Assembly (NCBI RefSeq): GCF_033441515.1 | Contig: NZ_JAWQJT010000001.1 | Span: 2,914,001 to 2,978,000 of the forward strand | Source of the DNA: Amycolatopsis solani | GTDB taxonomy: Bacteria > Actinomycetota > Actinomycetes > Mycobacteriales > Pseudonocardiaceae | Reading direction: 5' to 3' | DNA: 64,000 bases | Part shown: one piece after another, positions 9,890-19,161 of the stretch | Position numbering within the stretch: position 1 is the stretch's first letter | Layout of the letters: each line of letters opens with the position of its first letter | Notes under the pieces: generated by a model | What the model saw: the letters and a program-made list of their open reading frames with translations, nothing else | Databases searched by the model: none | What the model was told of the DNA's origin: nothing | Position numbers and translations under genes: made by a program

Positions 9890-10777
9890 GTGACCGGCGC
9901 GTTCAAGGTCACCGTCCCGGCGTCCACGGCGAACCTCGGGCCGGGCTTCGACGCCTTCGGCATGGCGCTGGGGCTGCACGACGTCGTCGAGGTGCAGGTC
10001 GCAGGCAGCGGGCTGAAGGTCGAGGTCGTCGACGCCGGCGCGGGTGGCGTCGCCGACGTCCCGACCGACGAGACCCACCTCGTGTTCCGCGCGATCGAGC
10101 GGACCTGCGCGCACCTCGGCGTCGAGGTCCCCGGCCTGCACCTGCGCTGCTTCAACGCGATCCCGCACGCGCGCGGCCTCGGCTCGTCCGCGGCCGCGGT
10201 GGTGTCCGGCGTGGCCGCCGGGTACGCGCTGGCGGGACGGCAGCTCGACGCGTTCGAGGCGCTGCAGCTGGCCGCCGGCTTCGAAGGCCACGCCGACAAC
10301 GCCGCGGCGAGCCTGTTCGGCGGGCTCGTCCTGGCCTGGTGCGAGGGCGGCGTCTTCCACGCCGAAACGCTCACGCCGCACCCGTCGATCCGCCCGGTCG
10401 TGGCGGTCCCGTCGGTGCGCTCGGCCACCGCGACTACGCGCGGCCTGCTGCCCGCGGTCGTGCCGCACGCGGACGCGGCGCACAACGCCGGCCGCGCGGC
10501 GCTCGCCGTGCACGCCCTGACGGCCAAGCCGGAGCTGCTCCTGGCGGCCACGGACGACCGGCTGCACCAGAGCTACCGGGCGCCCGCGTACCCGGCGAGC
10601 ACCGAGCTGGTGGCGACGCTGCGTGCACAGGGAGTGGCGGCCGCGGTGTCCGGCGCCGGTCCGACGGTGCTCGCGCTGACCACGGCGGGAATACTGCCCG
10701 CGGGGGTCGGCGTTGAGGGTTTCGACGTCTTCGAGCTGCCCGTGGATCTCGCGGGTGTGCAGGTTGCGGCTCAGTAA
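9890..10777 (+). CDS. thrB: Homoserine kinase
   Basis: This GHMP-family kinase phosphorylates homoserine for ThrC. The 295-residue protein begins [24 protein letters not shown], with the GHMP ATP-binding motif [16 protein letters not shown] at about residues 88-103 and a C-terminal [10 protein letters not shown] motif. The GTG at 9890 is chosen because upstream in-frame sequence (from 9821) is the repeat array and reads as two copies of RLAHRRPxW, unlike any GHMP kinase. It closes the threonine operon. Confidence 0.95.
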   Translation: MTGAFKVTVPASTANLGPGFDAFGMALGLHDVVEVQVAGSGLKVEVVDAGAGGVADVPTDETHLVFRAIERTCAHLGVEVPGLHLRCFNAIPHARGLGSSAAAVVSGVAAGYALAGRQLDAFEALQLAAGFEGHADNAAASLFGGLVLAWCEGGVFHAETLTPHPSIRPVVAVPSVRSATATTRGLLPAVVPHADAAHNAGRAALAVHALTAKPELLLAATDDRLHQSYRAPAYPASTELVATLRAQGVAAAVSGAGPTVLALTTAGILPAGVGVEGFDVFELPVDLAGVQVAAQ

Positions 10778-11178
10778 AGGCTGGGTCACGTGCCTGCGGT
10801 AGGGGCCGCCACGCGGGGGGTGGTTGTTGCACCCGGCACCCGCGCGGTCTACCCTCGGGGGCGTTCGATCACCGTGCGTTTCCGCACCCGATGCCGGTCC
10901 TCTGGGATCGCATCCTTCGTCGATCCGCCGAATCCGCACCGCCTGGCAAGCGGGGTAACGCGGAGGGACGCAGGCGGGTTTCCGGTTTCGGCGGTGCCGA
11001 ATTTCGTGTCCTCCGAATGGAGGACGCAAACCCCTGTGGTGGAGGCGCTCCAGCTGTGTTTCGCACGGCCGAAGAGCTCATCTCCCGTATCGGGGGGCAG
11101 ATACGCCGGTTCGCGATCAGAAGCGAGCGGCAGTCCGCTGATCCGCCTGGAGGCGTGGATCGGTCAGGAAGGACATGT
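10778..11178 (+). promoter_or_regulatory. rho promoter and long 5' leader
   Basis: A good candidate promoter lies at 10827-10855: -35 TTGCAC (10827-10832), a 17-nt spacer, -10 TACCCT (10850-10855). It would start transcription near 10862 and leave a leader of about 315 nt before the rho start. Rho genes in several bacteria are autoregulated through a long leader, so attenuation is plausible here but not shown. The leader is open in the rho frame from 10891 but has no protein-like character, and the true start has its own ribosome site. Confidence 0.55.
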
Positions 11179-13137
11179 GTGAGCAACACCGATCTTTTGA
11201 GCGACGTGAGCGGCACGGCCGAGACGAACGGCACCGCCCCCGCTCCCAAGCGGACGGTCGGCGGGCTGACCGGTAAGACCGTCGCCGAACTGCGTTCGCT
11301 GGCTGGGGAGCTCGGCGTCGGCGAGACGACGGGCATGCGCAAGGGCGACTTGATCGCCGCGATCCGCGAGCGCCAGGGCAAGTCGCGCAAGCCGCGTGCG
11401 GCGGCCGAGACGCTGCCGCTGGAAGGCGTCGGCGAGGCCCCGAAGGCCGCGGCGGCCCCGAAGACCGAGGCGCCCGCCGCCCCGGTCGAGACCAAGCCGG
11501 AGCCGAAGGCCGAAGCGCCCTCGGCGCCGCCGTCGGACGCGCAGCCGCAGGCCGAGCGCCCGCAGCAGGACAAGCAGGACGGCCCGCAGGGCCAGGACGG
11601 CCAGCCCGAGGAGGGCGGCCGCAGCCGTCGTCGCCGCGGCTCCAACCGCGCCGCCGGCGCGCCCGACGGTCAGCAGCAGGGCCAGGGCGGCGAGCGCCAG
11701 CAGGGCGAGCGCCAGCAGGGTGGTGACCGGCAGCAGGGCGGCGGCAACCGCGACCGCCAGCAGGGCGGCAACCGCGGCGACAACCGCCAGGACGGCAACC
11801 GTCAGGACGGCAACCGCCAGCGCAACCAGCAGCAGGACGGCGGCAGCCGCGGCGGCCAGGACAACCGCAACCAGCAGCCGGACGACGACGAGGAAGGCGG
11901 CCGTCGCGGCCGTCGCTTCCGCGACCGTCGCCGCCGGGGCAGTGGCGGCGGCCAGCGCGAAGCCGGTTCGCCGGACACCGAGATCCGCGAGGACGACGTC
12001 CTGCTGCCCGTCGCGGGCATCCTGGACGTGCTGGACAACTACGCGTTCGTGCGCACCTCCGGCTACCTCGCCGGCCCGAACGACGTGTACGTCTCGCTGT
12101 CGCTGGTCCGCAAGTACGGCCTGCGCCGCGGTGACGCCATCACCGGCGTCGTGCGCCAGCCGCGTGACGGCGAGCAGCAGCGGCAGAAGTTCAACCCGCT
12201 GGTGCGCGTCGACTCGATCAACGGCCTGGAGCCGGACGAGGCCAAGCGGCGCCCGGACTTCACCAAGCTGACCCCGCTGTACCCGAACGAGCGGCTGCGC
12301 CTCGAGACCGAGTCGCACAAGCTCACCACCCGCGTGATCGACCTGATCATGCCGGTCGGCAAGGGGCAGCGTGCCCTGATCGTGTCGCCGCCGAAGGCCG
12401 GTAAGACCACGATCATGCAGGACATCGCCAACGCGATCTCCACGAACAACCCCGAGTGCCACCTGATGGTCGTCCTGGTCGACGAGCGTCCGGAAGAGGT
12501 CACCGACATGCAGCGCTCGGTGAAGGGCGAGGTCATCGCCTCGACCTTCGACCGGCCGCCGTCCGACCACACGTCGGTCGCGGAGCTGTCGATCGAGCGG
12601 GCCAAGCGCCTGGTCGAGATGGGTCACGACGTCGTCGTGCTGCTCGACTCGATCACGCGGCTCGGGCGTGCGTACAACCTGGCGGCCCCGGCGTCCGGCC
12701 GGATCCTGTCCGGTGGTGTCGACTCGACCGCGCTGTACCCGCCGAAGCGGTTCCTGGGCGCGGCGCGCAACATCGAGAACGGCGGCTCGCTGACCATCTT
12801 CGCCACGGCGATGGTCGAGACCGGTTCGACGATGGACACGGTCATCTTCGAGGAGTTCAAGGGCACCGGTAACGCGGAGCTCAAGCTGGACCGGAAGATC
12901 GCCGAGCGCCGGGTGTTCCCGGCCGTCGACGTCAACCCGTCGGGTACCCGCAAGGACGAGCTGCTGCTCTCGCCGGACGAGCTCGCGGTCACCGTGAAGC
13001 TCAGCCGGGTGCTGCACGCGCTCGACTCGCAGCAGGCGATCGACCTGCTGATCTCGCGGCTGCGCAAGACGAAGACGAACGTCGAGTTCCTCATGCAGGT
13101 CTCGAAGACCGCCCTCGGCGGCAGCGAAGACGACTGA
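11179..13137 (+). CDS. rho: Transcription termination factor Rho
   Basis: Rho is a hexameric RNA helicase/ATPase. The 652-residue protein has an N-terminal Rho-N (SAP-like) region (LTGKTVAELRSLAGELGV, about 28-45). A low-complexity Arg/Gln/Gly/Asn/Asp insert of about 200 residues follows (about 70-265, with recurrent QQGG and RQ blocks), then the cold-shock RNA-binding domain and the ATPase with Walker A PPKAGKTT (about 403-410) and the Q-loop region. Such inserts are typical of high-GC actinobacterial Rho. The GTG at 11179 follows AGGAAGG at 11167-11173. It is followed by a strong hairpin, then rpmE. Confidence 0.95.
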   Translation: MSNTDLLSDVSGTAETNGTAPAPKRTVGGLTGKTVAELRSLAGELGVGETTGMRKGDLIAAIRERQGKSRKPRAAAETLPLEGVGEAPKAAAAPKTEAPAAPVETKPEPKAEAPSAPPSDAQPQAERPQQDKQDGPQGQDGQPEEGGRSRRRRGSNRAAGAPDGQQQGQGGERQQGERQQGGDRQQGGGNRDRQQGGNRGDNRQDGNRQDGNRQRNQQQDGGSRGGQDNRNQQPDDDEEGGRRGRRFRDRRRRGSGGGQREAGSPDTEIREDDVLLPVAGILDVLDNYAFVRTSGYLAGPNDVYVSLSLVRKYGLRRGDAITGVVRQPRDGEQQRQKFNPLVRVDSINGLEPDEAKRRPDFTKLTPLYPNERLRLETESHKLTTRVIDLIMPVGKGQRALIVSPPKAGKTTIMQDIANAISTNNPECHLMVVLVDERPEEVTDMQRSVKGEVIASTFDRPPSDHTSVAELSIERAKRLVEMGHDVVVLLDSITRLGRAYNLAAPASGRILSGGVDSTALYPPKRFLGAARNIENGGSLTIFATAMVETGSTMDTVIFEEFKGTGNAELKLDRKIAERRVFPAVDVNPSGTRKDELLLSPDELAVTVKLSRVLHALDSQQAIDLLISRLRKTKTNVEFLMQVSKTALGGSEDD

Positions 13138-13148
13138 GCGTGCTCATC

Positions 13149-13181
13149 GGAGGCCTTCCCGCCGCGTGTGGGGAGGCCTCC
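13149..13181 (+). terminator. Hairpin after rho
   Basis: The arms GGAGGCCTTCCC (13149-13160) and GGGGAGGCCTCC (13170-13181) form a 12-bp stem with one G.T pair and a 9-nt loop. It starts 11 bp after the rho stop. There is no U-tract, so it is either a U-less actinobacterial-type terminator or an mRNA 3' stabiliser. Confidence 0.65.
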
Positions 13182-13316
13182 GGCACGGTCGGAATACCAG
13201 GTCAGCGGGGTGCGTTCCAGTGAACGTCAGCCCGTCTGGCAGAATCACCCGCTGAAGTCCGGCGCCGGTTCACCCCGTGAACGACTGGGGACCCGGAGCC
13301 AACGAGAGAGGACACC

Positions 13317-13547
13317 ATGAAGAGCGGTATTCACCCCGAGTACGTGGTCACCGAAGTGAACTGCGACTGCGGAAACAGCTTCACCACGCGCAGCACCAAG
13401 ACCAGCGGCAACATCCACGTCGAGATCTGCTCCAACTGCCACCCGTTCTACACGGGCAAGCAGAAGATCATGGACACCGGTGGCCGGGTCGCGCGCTTCG
13501 AGGCTCGCTACGGCAAGCGTCAGAAGAAGGACGCCGACGCCAAGTAG
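13317..13547 (+). CDS. rpmE: 50S ribosomal protein L31 (zinc-binding type)
   Basis: This small ribosomal protein has 76 residues. It keeps four cysteines (C16, C18, C38, C41; NCDCGN and CSNC), which identifies the zinc-binding C+ form rather than the Cys-less paralogue made under zinc starvation. The ATG at 13317 follows GAGAGGA. The order rho-rpmE-prfA matches the mycobacterial arrangement. A textbook intrinsic terminator follows it, so prfA has its own promoter or relies on read-through. Confidence 0.97.
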   Translation: MKSGIHPEYVVTEVNCDCGNSFTTRSTKTSGNIHVEICSNCHPFYTGKQKIMDTGGRVARFEARYGKRQKKDADAK

Positions 13548-13555
13548 CTTTTTCC

Positions 13556-13597
13556 ACGGCGCCCATCCGGTACTTCCGGGTGGGCGCCGTGTTTTTG
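13556..13597 (+). terminator. Intrinsic terminator after rpmE
   Basis: The arms ACGGCGCCCATCCGG (13556-13570) and CCGGGTGGGCGCCGT (13576-13590) make a 15-bp stem with a single T.G pair and a 5-nt loop. The stem is followed by gtttttgt. This is the clearest Rho-independent terminator in the window. Confidence 0.9.
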
Positions 13598-13617
13598 TCT
13601 TCATCCCGGGCTGAGAG

Positions 13618-14697
13618 GTGGCAGAGGTGGATTCGAGCTCGCTCAAGGGGCTGCTCGCCGAACACGCGGAGCTGGAGCAGCAGCTGGCGGACCCGGCGGT
13701 GCACGCCGACCAGGCGCGCGCCCGCAAGCTCGGCCGCCGCTACGCCGAGCTGACCCCGGTGGTCCGCGCGGTCCACGAGCTCGACACCACCCGCGACGAC
13801 CTCGCGGCCGCCCGGGAGATGGCCTCGGAGGACGCGGAGTTCGCCGCCGAGGCCGAGGAACTGGCCTCGCGCATCCCGGACCTGGAGTCGAAGCTCACCG
13901 AGCTGCTGCTCCCGCGCGACCCGTACGACAGCTCCGACGTCGTGATGGAGATCAAGTCCGGCGAGGGCGGCGAGGAGTCGGCCCTGTTCGCCGGCGACCT
14001 CCTGCGCATGTACCTGCGCTACGCCGAGCGCCACGGCTGGAAGGCGGAGGTCCTCGACTCGGTCGACTCCGACCTGGGCGGCTTCAAGGACGTCACGCTG
14101 TCGATCAAGACGAAGGCGGCCGAGGTCGACGGCGTCTGGTCCCGCCTGAAGTTCGAGGGCGGCGTCCACCGCGTCCAGCGCGTGCCGGCGACGGAGTCCC
14201 AGGGCCGGATCCACACGTCCGCGTCCGGCGTGCTGATCTACCCGGAGCCGGAGGAGGTCGAGGTCGAGATCGACCCGAACGACCTGCGCATCGACGTGTT
14301 CAGGTCCTCGGGCCCCGGCGGCCAGAGCGTCAACACGACCGACTCGGCGGTCCGGATCACCCACCTGCCGACCGGGATCGTCGTGTCCTGCCAGAACGAG
14401 AAGTCCCAGATCCAGAACCGCGCCCGCGCCCTGCAGGTCCTGCAGGCCCGCCTGCAGGCGATCGCGGAGGAAGAGGCGGCGGCGAAGGCGTCGGACGCCC
14501 GCAAGTCCCAGGTCCGCACGGTCGACCGCTCGGAGCGGATCCGGACGTACAACTTCCCGGAGAACCGGATTTCGGACCACCGGGTGAACTACAAGGCGTA
14601 CAACCTGGACCAGGTCCTCGACGGCGATCTGGACGGCGTGCTGGACGCGTTGGCAACGGCGGACCGCGAGGAGCGGCTGGCGGCTTCGGCGGGCTGA
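13618..14697 (+). CDS. prfA: Peptide chain release factor 1
   Basis: RF1 hydrolyses peptidyl-tRNA at UAA and UAG. The 359-residue protein has the PCRF domain and the catalytic GGQ in [14 protein letters not shown] (about residues 231-244). GTG 13618 and GTG 13627 are both possible starts. Neither has a strong ribosome site, and 13618 is taken as the longer form. In most actinobacteria prmC, which methylates this GGQ glutamine, is the next gene. Here about 4.9 kb of other genes lie between them. Confidence 0.96.
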   Translation: MAEVDSSSLKGLLAEHAELEQQLADPAVHADQARARKLGRRYAELTPVVRAVHELDTTRDDLAAAREMASEDAEFAAEAEELASRIPDLESKLTELLLPRDPYDSSDVVMEIKSGEGGEESALFAGDLLRMYLRYAERHGWKAEVLDSVDSDLGGFKDVTLSIKTKAAEVDGVWSRLKFEGGVHRVQRVPATESQGRIHTSASGVLIYPEPEEVEVEIDPNDLRIDVFRSSGPGGQSVNTTDSAVRITHLPTGIVVSCQNEKSQIQNRARALQVLQARLQAIAEEEAAAKASDARKSQVRTVDRSERIRTYNFPENRISDHRVNYKAYNLDQVLDGDLDGVLDALATADREERLAASAG

Positions 14698-14710
14698 GCC
14701 GGCGGGGCGG

Positions 14711-14765
14711 GGTCGCGAATGACTCATTCGCGGCCTCGGTGGTCCCCAATGACTCATTCGCGACC
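14711..14765. repeat. 55-bp inverted repeat, family A copy 1
   Basis: The outer arms are GGTCGCGAATGACTCATT and AATGACTCATTCGCGACC, complementary except at the central base of each AATGACTCATT core. It lies 14 bp after the prfA stop, in a convergent gap. It differs from copy 2 at only two positions. Confidence 0.85.
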
Positions 14766-14905
14766 TTAGCGCGGGGGCCTGGCGGGCTACGGCGAGCGGC
14801 GGGCCGGTCGCGGGCTCCGCGGTCCGCGGTGCCGAGCTGTGTCCGGATCGCTGCCGCGCTTGAGTGGCTGGCTGCCTCGGCGGGCTGAGTGTCGGCGGCC
14901 GCGAG

Positions 14906-14960
14906 GGTCGCGAATGACTCATTCGCGGCCTCCGAGGTCCCCAATGACTCATTCGCGACC
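14906..14960. repeat. 55-bp inverted repeat, family A copy 2
   Basis: It has the same length and orientation as copy 1 and starts 195 bp after copy 1 starts. It ends 30 bp before the stop codon of the convergent VOC gene. The near-identity of the two copies suggests recent spread or conversion. Confidence 0.85.
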
Positions 14961-14989
14961 CCCGGAACCAGCGCCCCGACTCGAGCGGG

Positions 14990-15367
14990 CTAAGCCTTCG
15001 GCACCAGCCAGCACAGGCAGAACGGGTGCCCGGCCGGGTCGGCGTAGACCTGGAAGTCGTCGCCGGCCGTAGCCCCGCTCGCCGCCTTCAGCACCCGGGC
15101 ACCCAAAGCCATTACGTGCTCGTGAGCTTCCGCGAAGTCCTCGACCCACAGGTCCAGGTGCACCTGCTGCTTCGTCCCGCCGTCCGGCCACTCCGGCGCG
15201 ACATGATCGGGCGCGAGCTGCACCCCGACACGCGGGGCCCCGTCGACCAGGACCATGTGCCAGTCGCCGTCCTCGTCGACCTCGCCGCCGAGGACGCCCG
15301 CCCAGAAGTGGCTCTCGGGCGCCAGGTCGGCGGCGTCGAACGTGACGACCTGGTGCTTGATCCGCAT
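14990..15367 (-). CDS. VOC / glyoxalase-like domain protein
   Basis: The 125-residue single-domain vicinal-oxygen-chelate protein has the paired beta-alpha-beta modules expected of the family. It starts MRIKHQVVTFDAADL and ends with a typical second-half motif (VYADPAGHPFCLCW). Candidate metal or active-site positions are H5 and the acidic residues of the second module, but the reaction is unknown. The ATG at 15367 overlaps the stop of the upstream membrane protein by one base (TGATG), so it belongs to that operon. It is not part of the conserved prfA-prmC neighbourhood. Confidence 0.8.
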   Translation of the reverse strand: MRIKHQVVTFDAADLAPESHFWAGVLGGEVDEDGDWHMVLVDGAPRVGVQLAPDHVAPEWPDGGTKQQVHLDLWVEDFAEAHEHVMALGARVLKAASGATAGDDFQVYADPAGHPFCLCWLVPKA

Positions 15368-16821
15368 CACCGGACCGCCGGCTGCTCCGGCTCGCGGAAC
15401 GCGTCGAAGACCTCGGTCACTGGCTCTTCCTCGACCGCGGGCTCCTCTGGCCGCGCCCGGCGCGGGAAGAAGCTCAGGACCCCGAACGCGAACGCCAGCA
15501 CCGTCGGGAACAGCGTCAGCAGCTGGTGCTTCACGCCCTCGACGCCCTCGCCGAGCGCCGACAGACCGAACTGGCCCACCGCGAACAGCAGCAGGAAGAA
15601 GACCACGATCCCGTATTCGCGGCGCGACCGGCGGAACGCCCGCACGCCGGCCCAGCCGATCAGCAGCCAGAACGGGACCAGCACGAACAGGCCCAGCGGG
15701 GCCGCCAGTGCGGACAGCCCCGAGAACACCGGGACGCGGAACTCCTGCGCCATCGGCGGCAGCCCGGACGTGTCGGCGAAGCTGCCCAGCCGCTCCGGGC
15801 GGGCCGTCAGCGTGTCGATCGCGCCCTGCTGGAGGATCTGGAGCGTGCGCTCCGGGTGCGCGGCGTAGTACTGGACCACGTTGCGGCGGCTGATCTTGTC
15901 GCGGAAGCCGTTGTAGTCCGCGTCCTTCCACGGGCTCGCTTCCCACCAGCCCGTGCCGATGAACTTCTTCGCGCTCGGGGGCAGGCCCAGCGCCGCCAGG
16001 TCGGCGTCCGTGTCGTGCTTGCCGTCCACGATGCTGTCGAACACCACGTGGTACATGTTCGCTTCGCGGTACTCGGCGTTGGCCGGGTCGCCGTGGGACT
16101 GGACCGCCGCCGTCCCCGCGCCCACGATCACCAGCACGCCCAGCGGCAGCAGCCACCGCGCCCATCCGCGTGCTCCGAGCGGCTTGACCAGCACCAGCGC
16201 CAGCACGAACAGCGGGATCAGCAGCAGCGTCTGCGACTTCGCGTTGATGCCGATCAGCGCGCCGAACACGGTCAGCGCCGCGCCCCAGTAGCGCCACGCG
16301 CCCGTGCGGTGCATCAGCAGCAGCCCGCCGGCCATCAGCAGCATCCCCAGGAAGCCGGCGCCCTCGCTGAGCACCGAGGCGAAGTAGCCGAAGAACGCCG
16401 AGTCGGCCATCACGAGCAGCAGCAGGACCGTGGCGATGACGCGGTTGCGGGTGCTCAGGTCGAGCGCGAGGACGGTCGCCGCGACACCCACTGCGACCAG
16501 CACGGCCGTGATCGAGCCGAGCACCAGCAGGTTGAGCTCCGCCGACGAGCCGAGGACCTTCCCGAGCTTGCTCGCGAACCAGTCGAGCCACGCCTGGCTC
16601 GAGATGTAGTCGCTCTTGCAGCCCTGGCCCGGCCCGTAGCTGAAGTGCACGTAGAACTCGGGTTTGATCTCGGTGTGCCGGCCGCCGAGGTCGCACAGCA
16701 GGCGCCAGCCGTCGCCGTTGTCGGCCATCCCGACCGGGCGCGGCACGAGGAACCGGAGCAGCAGGACGCCCAGGGAAAGGACGAAGACGCCCAGGCCGAA
16801 GCGCAGTTCACGGGATCGCAC
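15367..16821 (-). CDS. Polytopic membrane protein (glycan-associated, function unknown)
   Basis: The 484-residue protein has about nine to eleven membrane helices. A large extracytoplasmic loop lies between residues about 245 and 360 and contains NAEYREANMYHVVFDSIVDG and GTGWWEASPW. There is a short acidic C-terminal tail. A conserved-looking MADNGDGWRLLCDLG follows the first helix, in a position like the acidic catalytic loop of GT-C glycosyltransferases, which would suit membrane glycan transfer. That role is inference, from topology and from the neighbouring GtrA and GT2 genes. It overlaps the VOC gene by 1 bp and is 18 bp downstream of gtrA. Confidence 0.7.
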   Translation of the reverse strand: MRSRELRFGLGVFVLSLGVLLLRFLVPRPVGMADNGDGWRLLCDLGGRHTEIKPEFYVHFSYGPGQGCKSDYISSQAWLDWFASKLGKVLGSSAELNLLVLGSITAVLVAVGVAATVLALDLSTRNRVIATVLLLLVMADSAFFGYFASVLSEGAGFLGMLLMAGGLLLMHRTGAWRYWGAALTVFGALIGINAKSQTLLLIPLFVLALVLVKPLGARGWARWLLPLGVLVIVGAGTAAVQSHGDPANAEYREANMYHVVFDSIVDGKHDTDADLAALGLPPSAKKFIGTGWWEASPWKDADYNGFRDKISRRNVVQYYAAHPERTLQILQQGAIDTLTARPERLGSFADTSGLPPMAQEFRVPVFSGLSALAAPLGLFVLVPFWLLIGWAGVRAFRRSRREYGIVVFFLLLFAVGQFGLSALGEGVEGVKHQLLTLFPTVLAFAFGVLSFFPRRARPEEPAVEEEPVTEVFDAFREPEQPAVR

Positions 16822-16839
16822 CCGGACCAGCGTACGAGA

Positions 16840-17271
16840 TCACGCAGAGTCGGCGGGCGCTGCACCGGGAACGGGCGAAACCGGGCGGTGCCGGAACACG
16901 ACGTAGTGGTAGAGCAGGTAGTTCCAGAACAGGCCGACGACGATCGCCGCACCCTTCGGCACCAGCACGTTCACGCCCGGGAACAGGTGGCTCACCAGCG
17001 TGATGACGCCGAACTGGACCACCCAGAGCCCGAAAGCGGTCACCGCGAAGAACAGCAGTGCCTGACGCCGGATGTCACCGTCCTTCGCCCGGAACGTGAA
17101 GTTCCGGTTCAGCGTGAACGACAGCAGCATGCCGGCTGTCGTCGAGAGGAAGTTCGCCACGAACACCGGCACACCGAGCGTGACCAGCAGCGCGTAGCCC
17201 AGCACGTCGACCAGCGTGTTGCCGATCCCGACGATCCCGAAGCGCAGCTGCGTGGACGTGACGATCCTCAT
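16840..17271 (-). CDS. GtrA family membrane protein
   Basis: The 143-residue protein has four membrane helices (about residues 9-30, 35-55, 75-95 and 105-130) and the GtrA signature FGIVGIGNTLVDVLGYALLV near the N-terminus. GtrA-like proteins assist flipping or transfer of lipid-linked sugars made by a partner GT2 enzyme. The ATG at 17271 overlaps the stop of that GT2 gene in ATGA, which ties the two together. The conserved FTLNRNFTF motif is present at about residues 51-59. Confidence 0.88.
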   Translation of the reverse strand: MRIVTSTQLRFGIVGIGNTLVDVLGYALLVTLGVPVFVANFLSTTAGMLLSFTLNRNFTFRAKDGDIRRQALLFFAVTAFGLWVVQFGVITLVSHLFPGVNVLVPKGAAIVVGLFWNYLLYHYVVFRHRPVSPVPGAAPADSA

Positions 17272-18269
17272 CGGGCGGCGCTCCGGCTGTTCTCGTCGGT
17301 CTCGACGGGTTCGGGCAGGCCGGTGCGCACCGACGCCACCGTGTACAGCGGCCGGTTCTGCACCTGCGAATACGTGCGGCCGATGTAGCTGCCGAGCACG
17401 CCGAGCATGATGATCTGGATGCCGCCGAGGAAGAACATCGCGATGGTGATGAACGCCCAGCCGGGCACCGCGGTCTCCGGCGCGAACAGCTTCACGCCGA
17501 CGACGTAGAGCACGCCGAGGAAGCTCAGCAGCGAGATCAGGTACCCCATCCGCGTGATCATCCGCAACGGCGTCGTGGAGAACCCGAGGATGCCGTCGGC
17601 GGCGAAACGCAGCATCTTCGTCAGCGGGTAGCCGGTGACGCCGGCGTGGCGCTGGTCGCGGTCGAACAGCACCGCGGTCTGCCGGAACCCGACGTAGCTG
17701 ACCAGGCCGCGCAGGAACCGGTCGCGCTCGCGGTACTTGCGCAGCTCGTCGACGACCTTGCGGTCGACCAGCCGGAAGTCCCCGGTGTTCTTCGGGATGT
17801 CGACCGCGGCCATCTTCCGCAGGAACCAGTAGAACGCGCTCGCGGTGTACCGCTTGAACGGCGAATCCCGCCGCGACCGGCGCTGCGCGTAGACGACCTC
17901 GTAGCCCTCTTCCCACTTCTCGAGCAGCTCGAGCGCCACCCGCGGCGGGTCCTGCAGGTCGCTGTCCATGATCACCACGGCGTCCGCGTCGACCAGGTCG
18001 AGCCCGGCGGTCACGGCCATCTGGTGCCCGAAGTTGCGGGAGAGCTCGACGACGGTCACCCGTGCGTCGCGGGCGGACAGCTCGGCCAGCCGATCGAGCG
18101 AACCGTCGCGGCTGCCGTCGTCGACGTAGAGGAAGCTGAAGTCGTAGCGCCCGGCCAGCGGCGCGGTGACCTCGTCGACCGTGCGGTGCAGCAGCTCGAT
18201 GTTCGCTTCCTCGTTGTAGATCGGGAAGACGAACGCGACCCGGCGGCGCGTGGTCGGCTCGGTCGGCAC
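17268..18269 (-). CDS. Family 2 glycosyltransferase (polyprenyl-phosphate type)
   Basis: The 333-residue protein has an N-terminal GT-A domain: VAFVFPIYNEEANIELL, then DDGS at 50-53, and the DxD-like DSD at 102-104 in VVIMDSDLQDPP. Two C-terminal membrane helices lie at about 231-295. This is the layout of GtrB/dolichol-phosphate-mannose synthase-like enzymes, which load a sugar onto undecaprenyl or decaprenyl phosphate. Start GTG 18269 is chosen because upstream in-frame residues are Arg/Gly-rich and unlike the family. It is the first gene of a GT2-GtrA-membrane protein-VOC operon. Confidence 0.88.
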   Translation of the reverse strand: MPTEPTTRRRVAFVFPIYNEEANIELLHRTVDEVTAPLAGRYDFSFLYVDDGSRDGSLDRLAELSARDARVTVVELSRNFGHQMAVTAGLDLVDADAVVIMDSDLQDPPRVALELLEKWEEGYEVVYAQRRSRRDSPFKRYTASAFYWFLRKMAAVDIPKNTGDFRLVDRKVVDELRKYRERDRFLRGLVSYVGFRQTAVLFDRDQRHAGVTGYPLTKMLRFAADGILGFSTTPLRMITRMGYLISLLSFLGVLYVVGVKLFAPETAVPGWAFITIAMFFLGGIQIIMLGVLGSYIGRTYSQVQNRPLYTVASVRTGLPEPVETDENSRSAAR

Positions 18270-18301
18270 TGGCGCTCCCGTGGGTCGGCGTCTCGGGCAT
18301 C

Positions 18302-19105
18302 CTAGGGTCCGGCGACGGCCTCGGCGAACGTGGTCATCCGCTGCTCGAAGGTCTCCGCCGGGCCGAAGTGGACGGCCACCGCGTCCGCCCCCGCCAGGAT
18401 ATACGCGCGGAATCGCGCCGTCGCGGAGTCGAGATCGGTCCCGTCCCACTCCATTCTGGCGGTGACCCTTGTTTCGCGGCCGTTTGTCATGGCCGTGAGC
18501 TTTCCGGCGCGCTCGCCGACCTCGGCGGGGGAGAGCCCGGCGCTGAACCAGCCCGCGCCGACCCGGACGGCCCGGCGCAGCGCGGCCGCGGAGTTGCCGC
18601 CGACGGTGAGGGGCACCGGCCGCGCCGGCCGCGGCTCGAAGTACCCGCCGCCGGGACCGCGGCCGGTGCGGAACAGCTCGGCGAGCAGGTCCAGGGCCGC
18701 GTCGGTCTGCTTTCCTCGGCTGCCGAAGTCCACGCCCACCTCGGCGAACTCCGGTTCGTTCCAGCCGGCGCCGACCCCGAGGTCGAACCGGTGCCCGGAC
18801 AGCCTCGCCAGCGTCGCGGCCTGCTTGGCCAGCGCGAACGGCTCCCGCAGCGGCAGGATCAGCACCGCCGTCCCGAGCCGGATCCGGCTGGTCACCGCGG
18901 CGAGGTGGGCGAGGGTCACCAGCGGCTCGTGGACCCCGCCGAACACCTCGCCGAAGGGGCCGGGCGGGATCAGGTGGTCGGGCAGCCAGGCGGCGCGGTA
19001 GCCGAGCTCCTCGGCGCGGCGGGCGAGCTCGGCGATCCGGGCGGGCTCGACGTGCGGCTGCTCGTTCGGCAGGACGACTTCGAGGTCCGGGAAATGTTCG
19101 GTCAT
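18302..19105 (-). CDS. LLM-class F420-dependent oxidoreductase
   Basis: The 267-residue luciferase-like TIM-barrel protein starts MTEHFPDLEVVLP and has the family segments AAWLPDHLIPPG and RLSGHRFDLGVGAGWNEPEFAEVG. Relatives use F420 or FMN, and the substrate is unknown. An ATG at 19123 is also in frame, but it lies inside the MerR-type promoter spacer. The ATG at 19105, 7 nt after the -10 element, is therefore the likely leaderless start. It is divergent from the merR gene, and the promoter architecture says that MerR protein controls it. Confidence 0.85.
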   Translation of the reverse strand: MTEHFPDLEVVLPNEQPHVEPARIAELARRAEELGYRAAWLPDHLIPPGPFGEVFGGVHEPLVTLAHLAAVTSRIRLGTAVLILPLREPFALAKQAATLARLSGHRFDLGVGAGWNEPEFAEVGVDFGSRGKQTDAALDLLAELFRTGRGPGGGYFEPRPARPVPLTVGGNSAAALRRAVRVGAGWFSAGLSPAEVGERAGKLTAMTNGRETRVTARMEWDGTDLDSATARFRAYILAGADAVAVHFGPAETFEQRMTTFAEAVAGP

Positions 19106-19112
19106 GACGGCG

Positions 19113-19144
19113 ACGTTAGGCATTCACATCGGTGTGAAGGTCAA
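19113..19144 (-). promoter_or_regulatory. MerR-type promoter/operator for the LLM oxidoreductase
   Basis: Read on the minus strand it shows -35 TTGACC (19144-19139), a 20-nt spacer, and -10 TAACGT (19118-19113). Alternatively the spacer is 19 nt with CTAACG. The over-long spacer contains a perfect 6-4-6 palindrome, TTCACATCGGTGTGAA (19123-19138). Stretched spacers with a dyad between -35 and -10 are the hallmark of MerR-activated promoters. The divergent merR gene begins 18 bp away. Confidence 0.8.
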
Positions 19145-19161
19145 CCGTTCAGGGGGTGGGA

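Noticed and set aside
10891..11178. In-frame 96-codon extension upstream of the rho start
   Set aside because: The residues are Arg/Gly-rich and unlike Rho, the region contains a promoter and leader, and GTG 11179 has its own AGGAAGG site.
18302..19123. ATG 19123 as the LLM oxidoreductase start
   Set aside because: It lies within the spacer of the MerR-type promoter, so it would be upstream of the transcript start. ATG 19105 fits instead.
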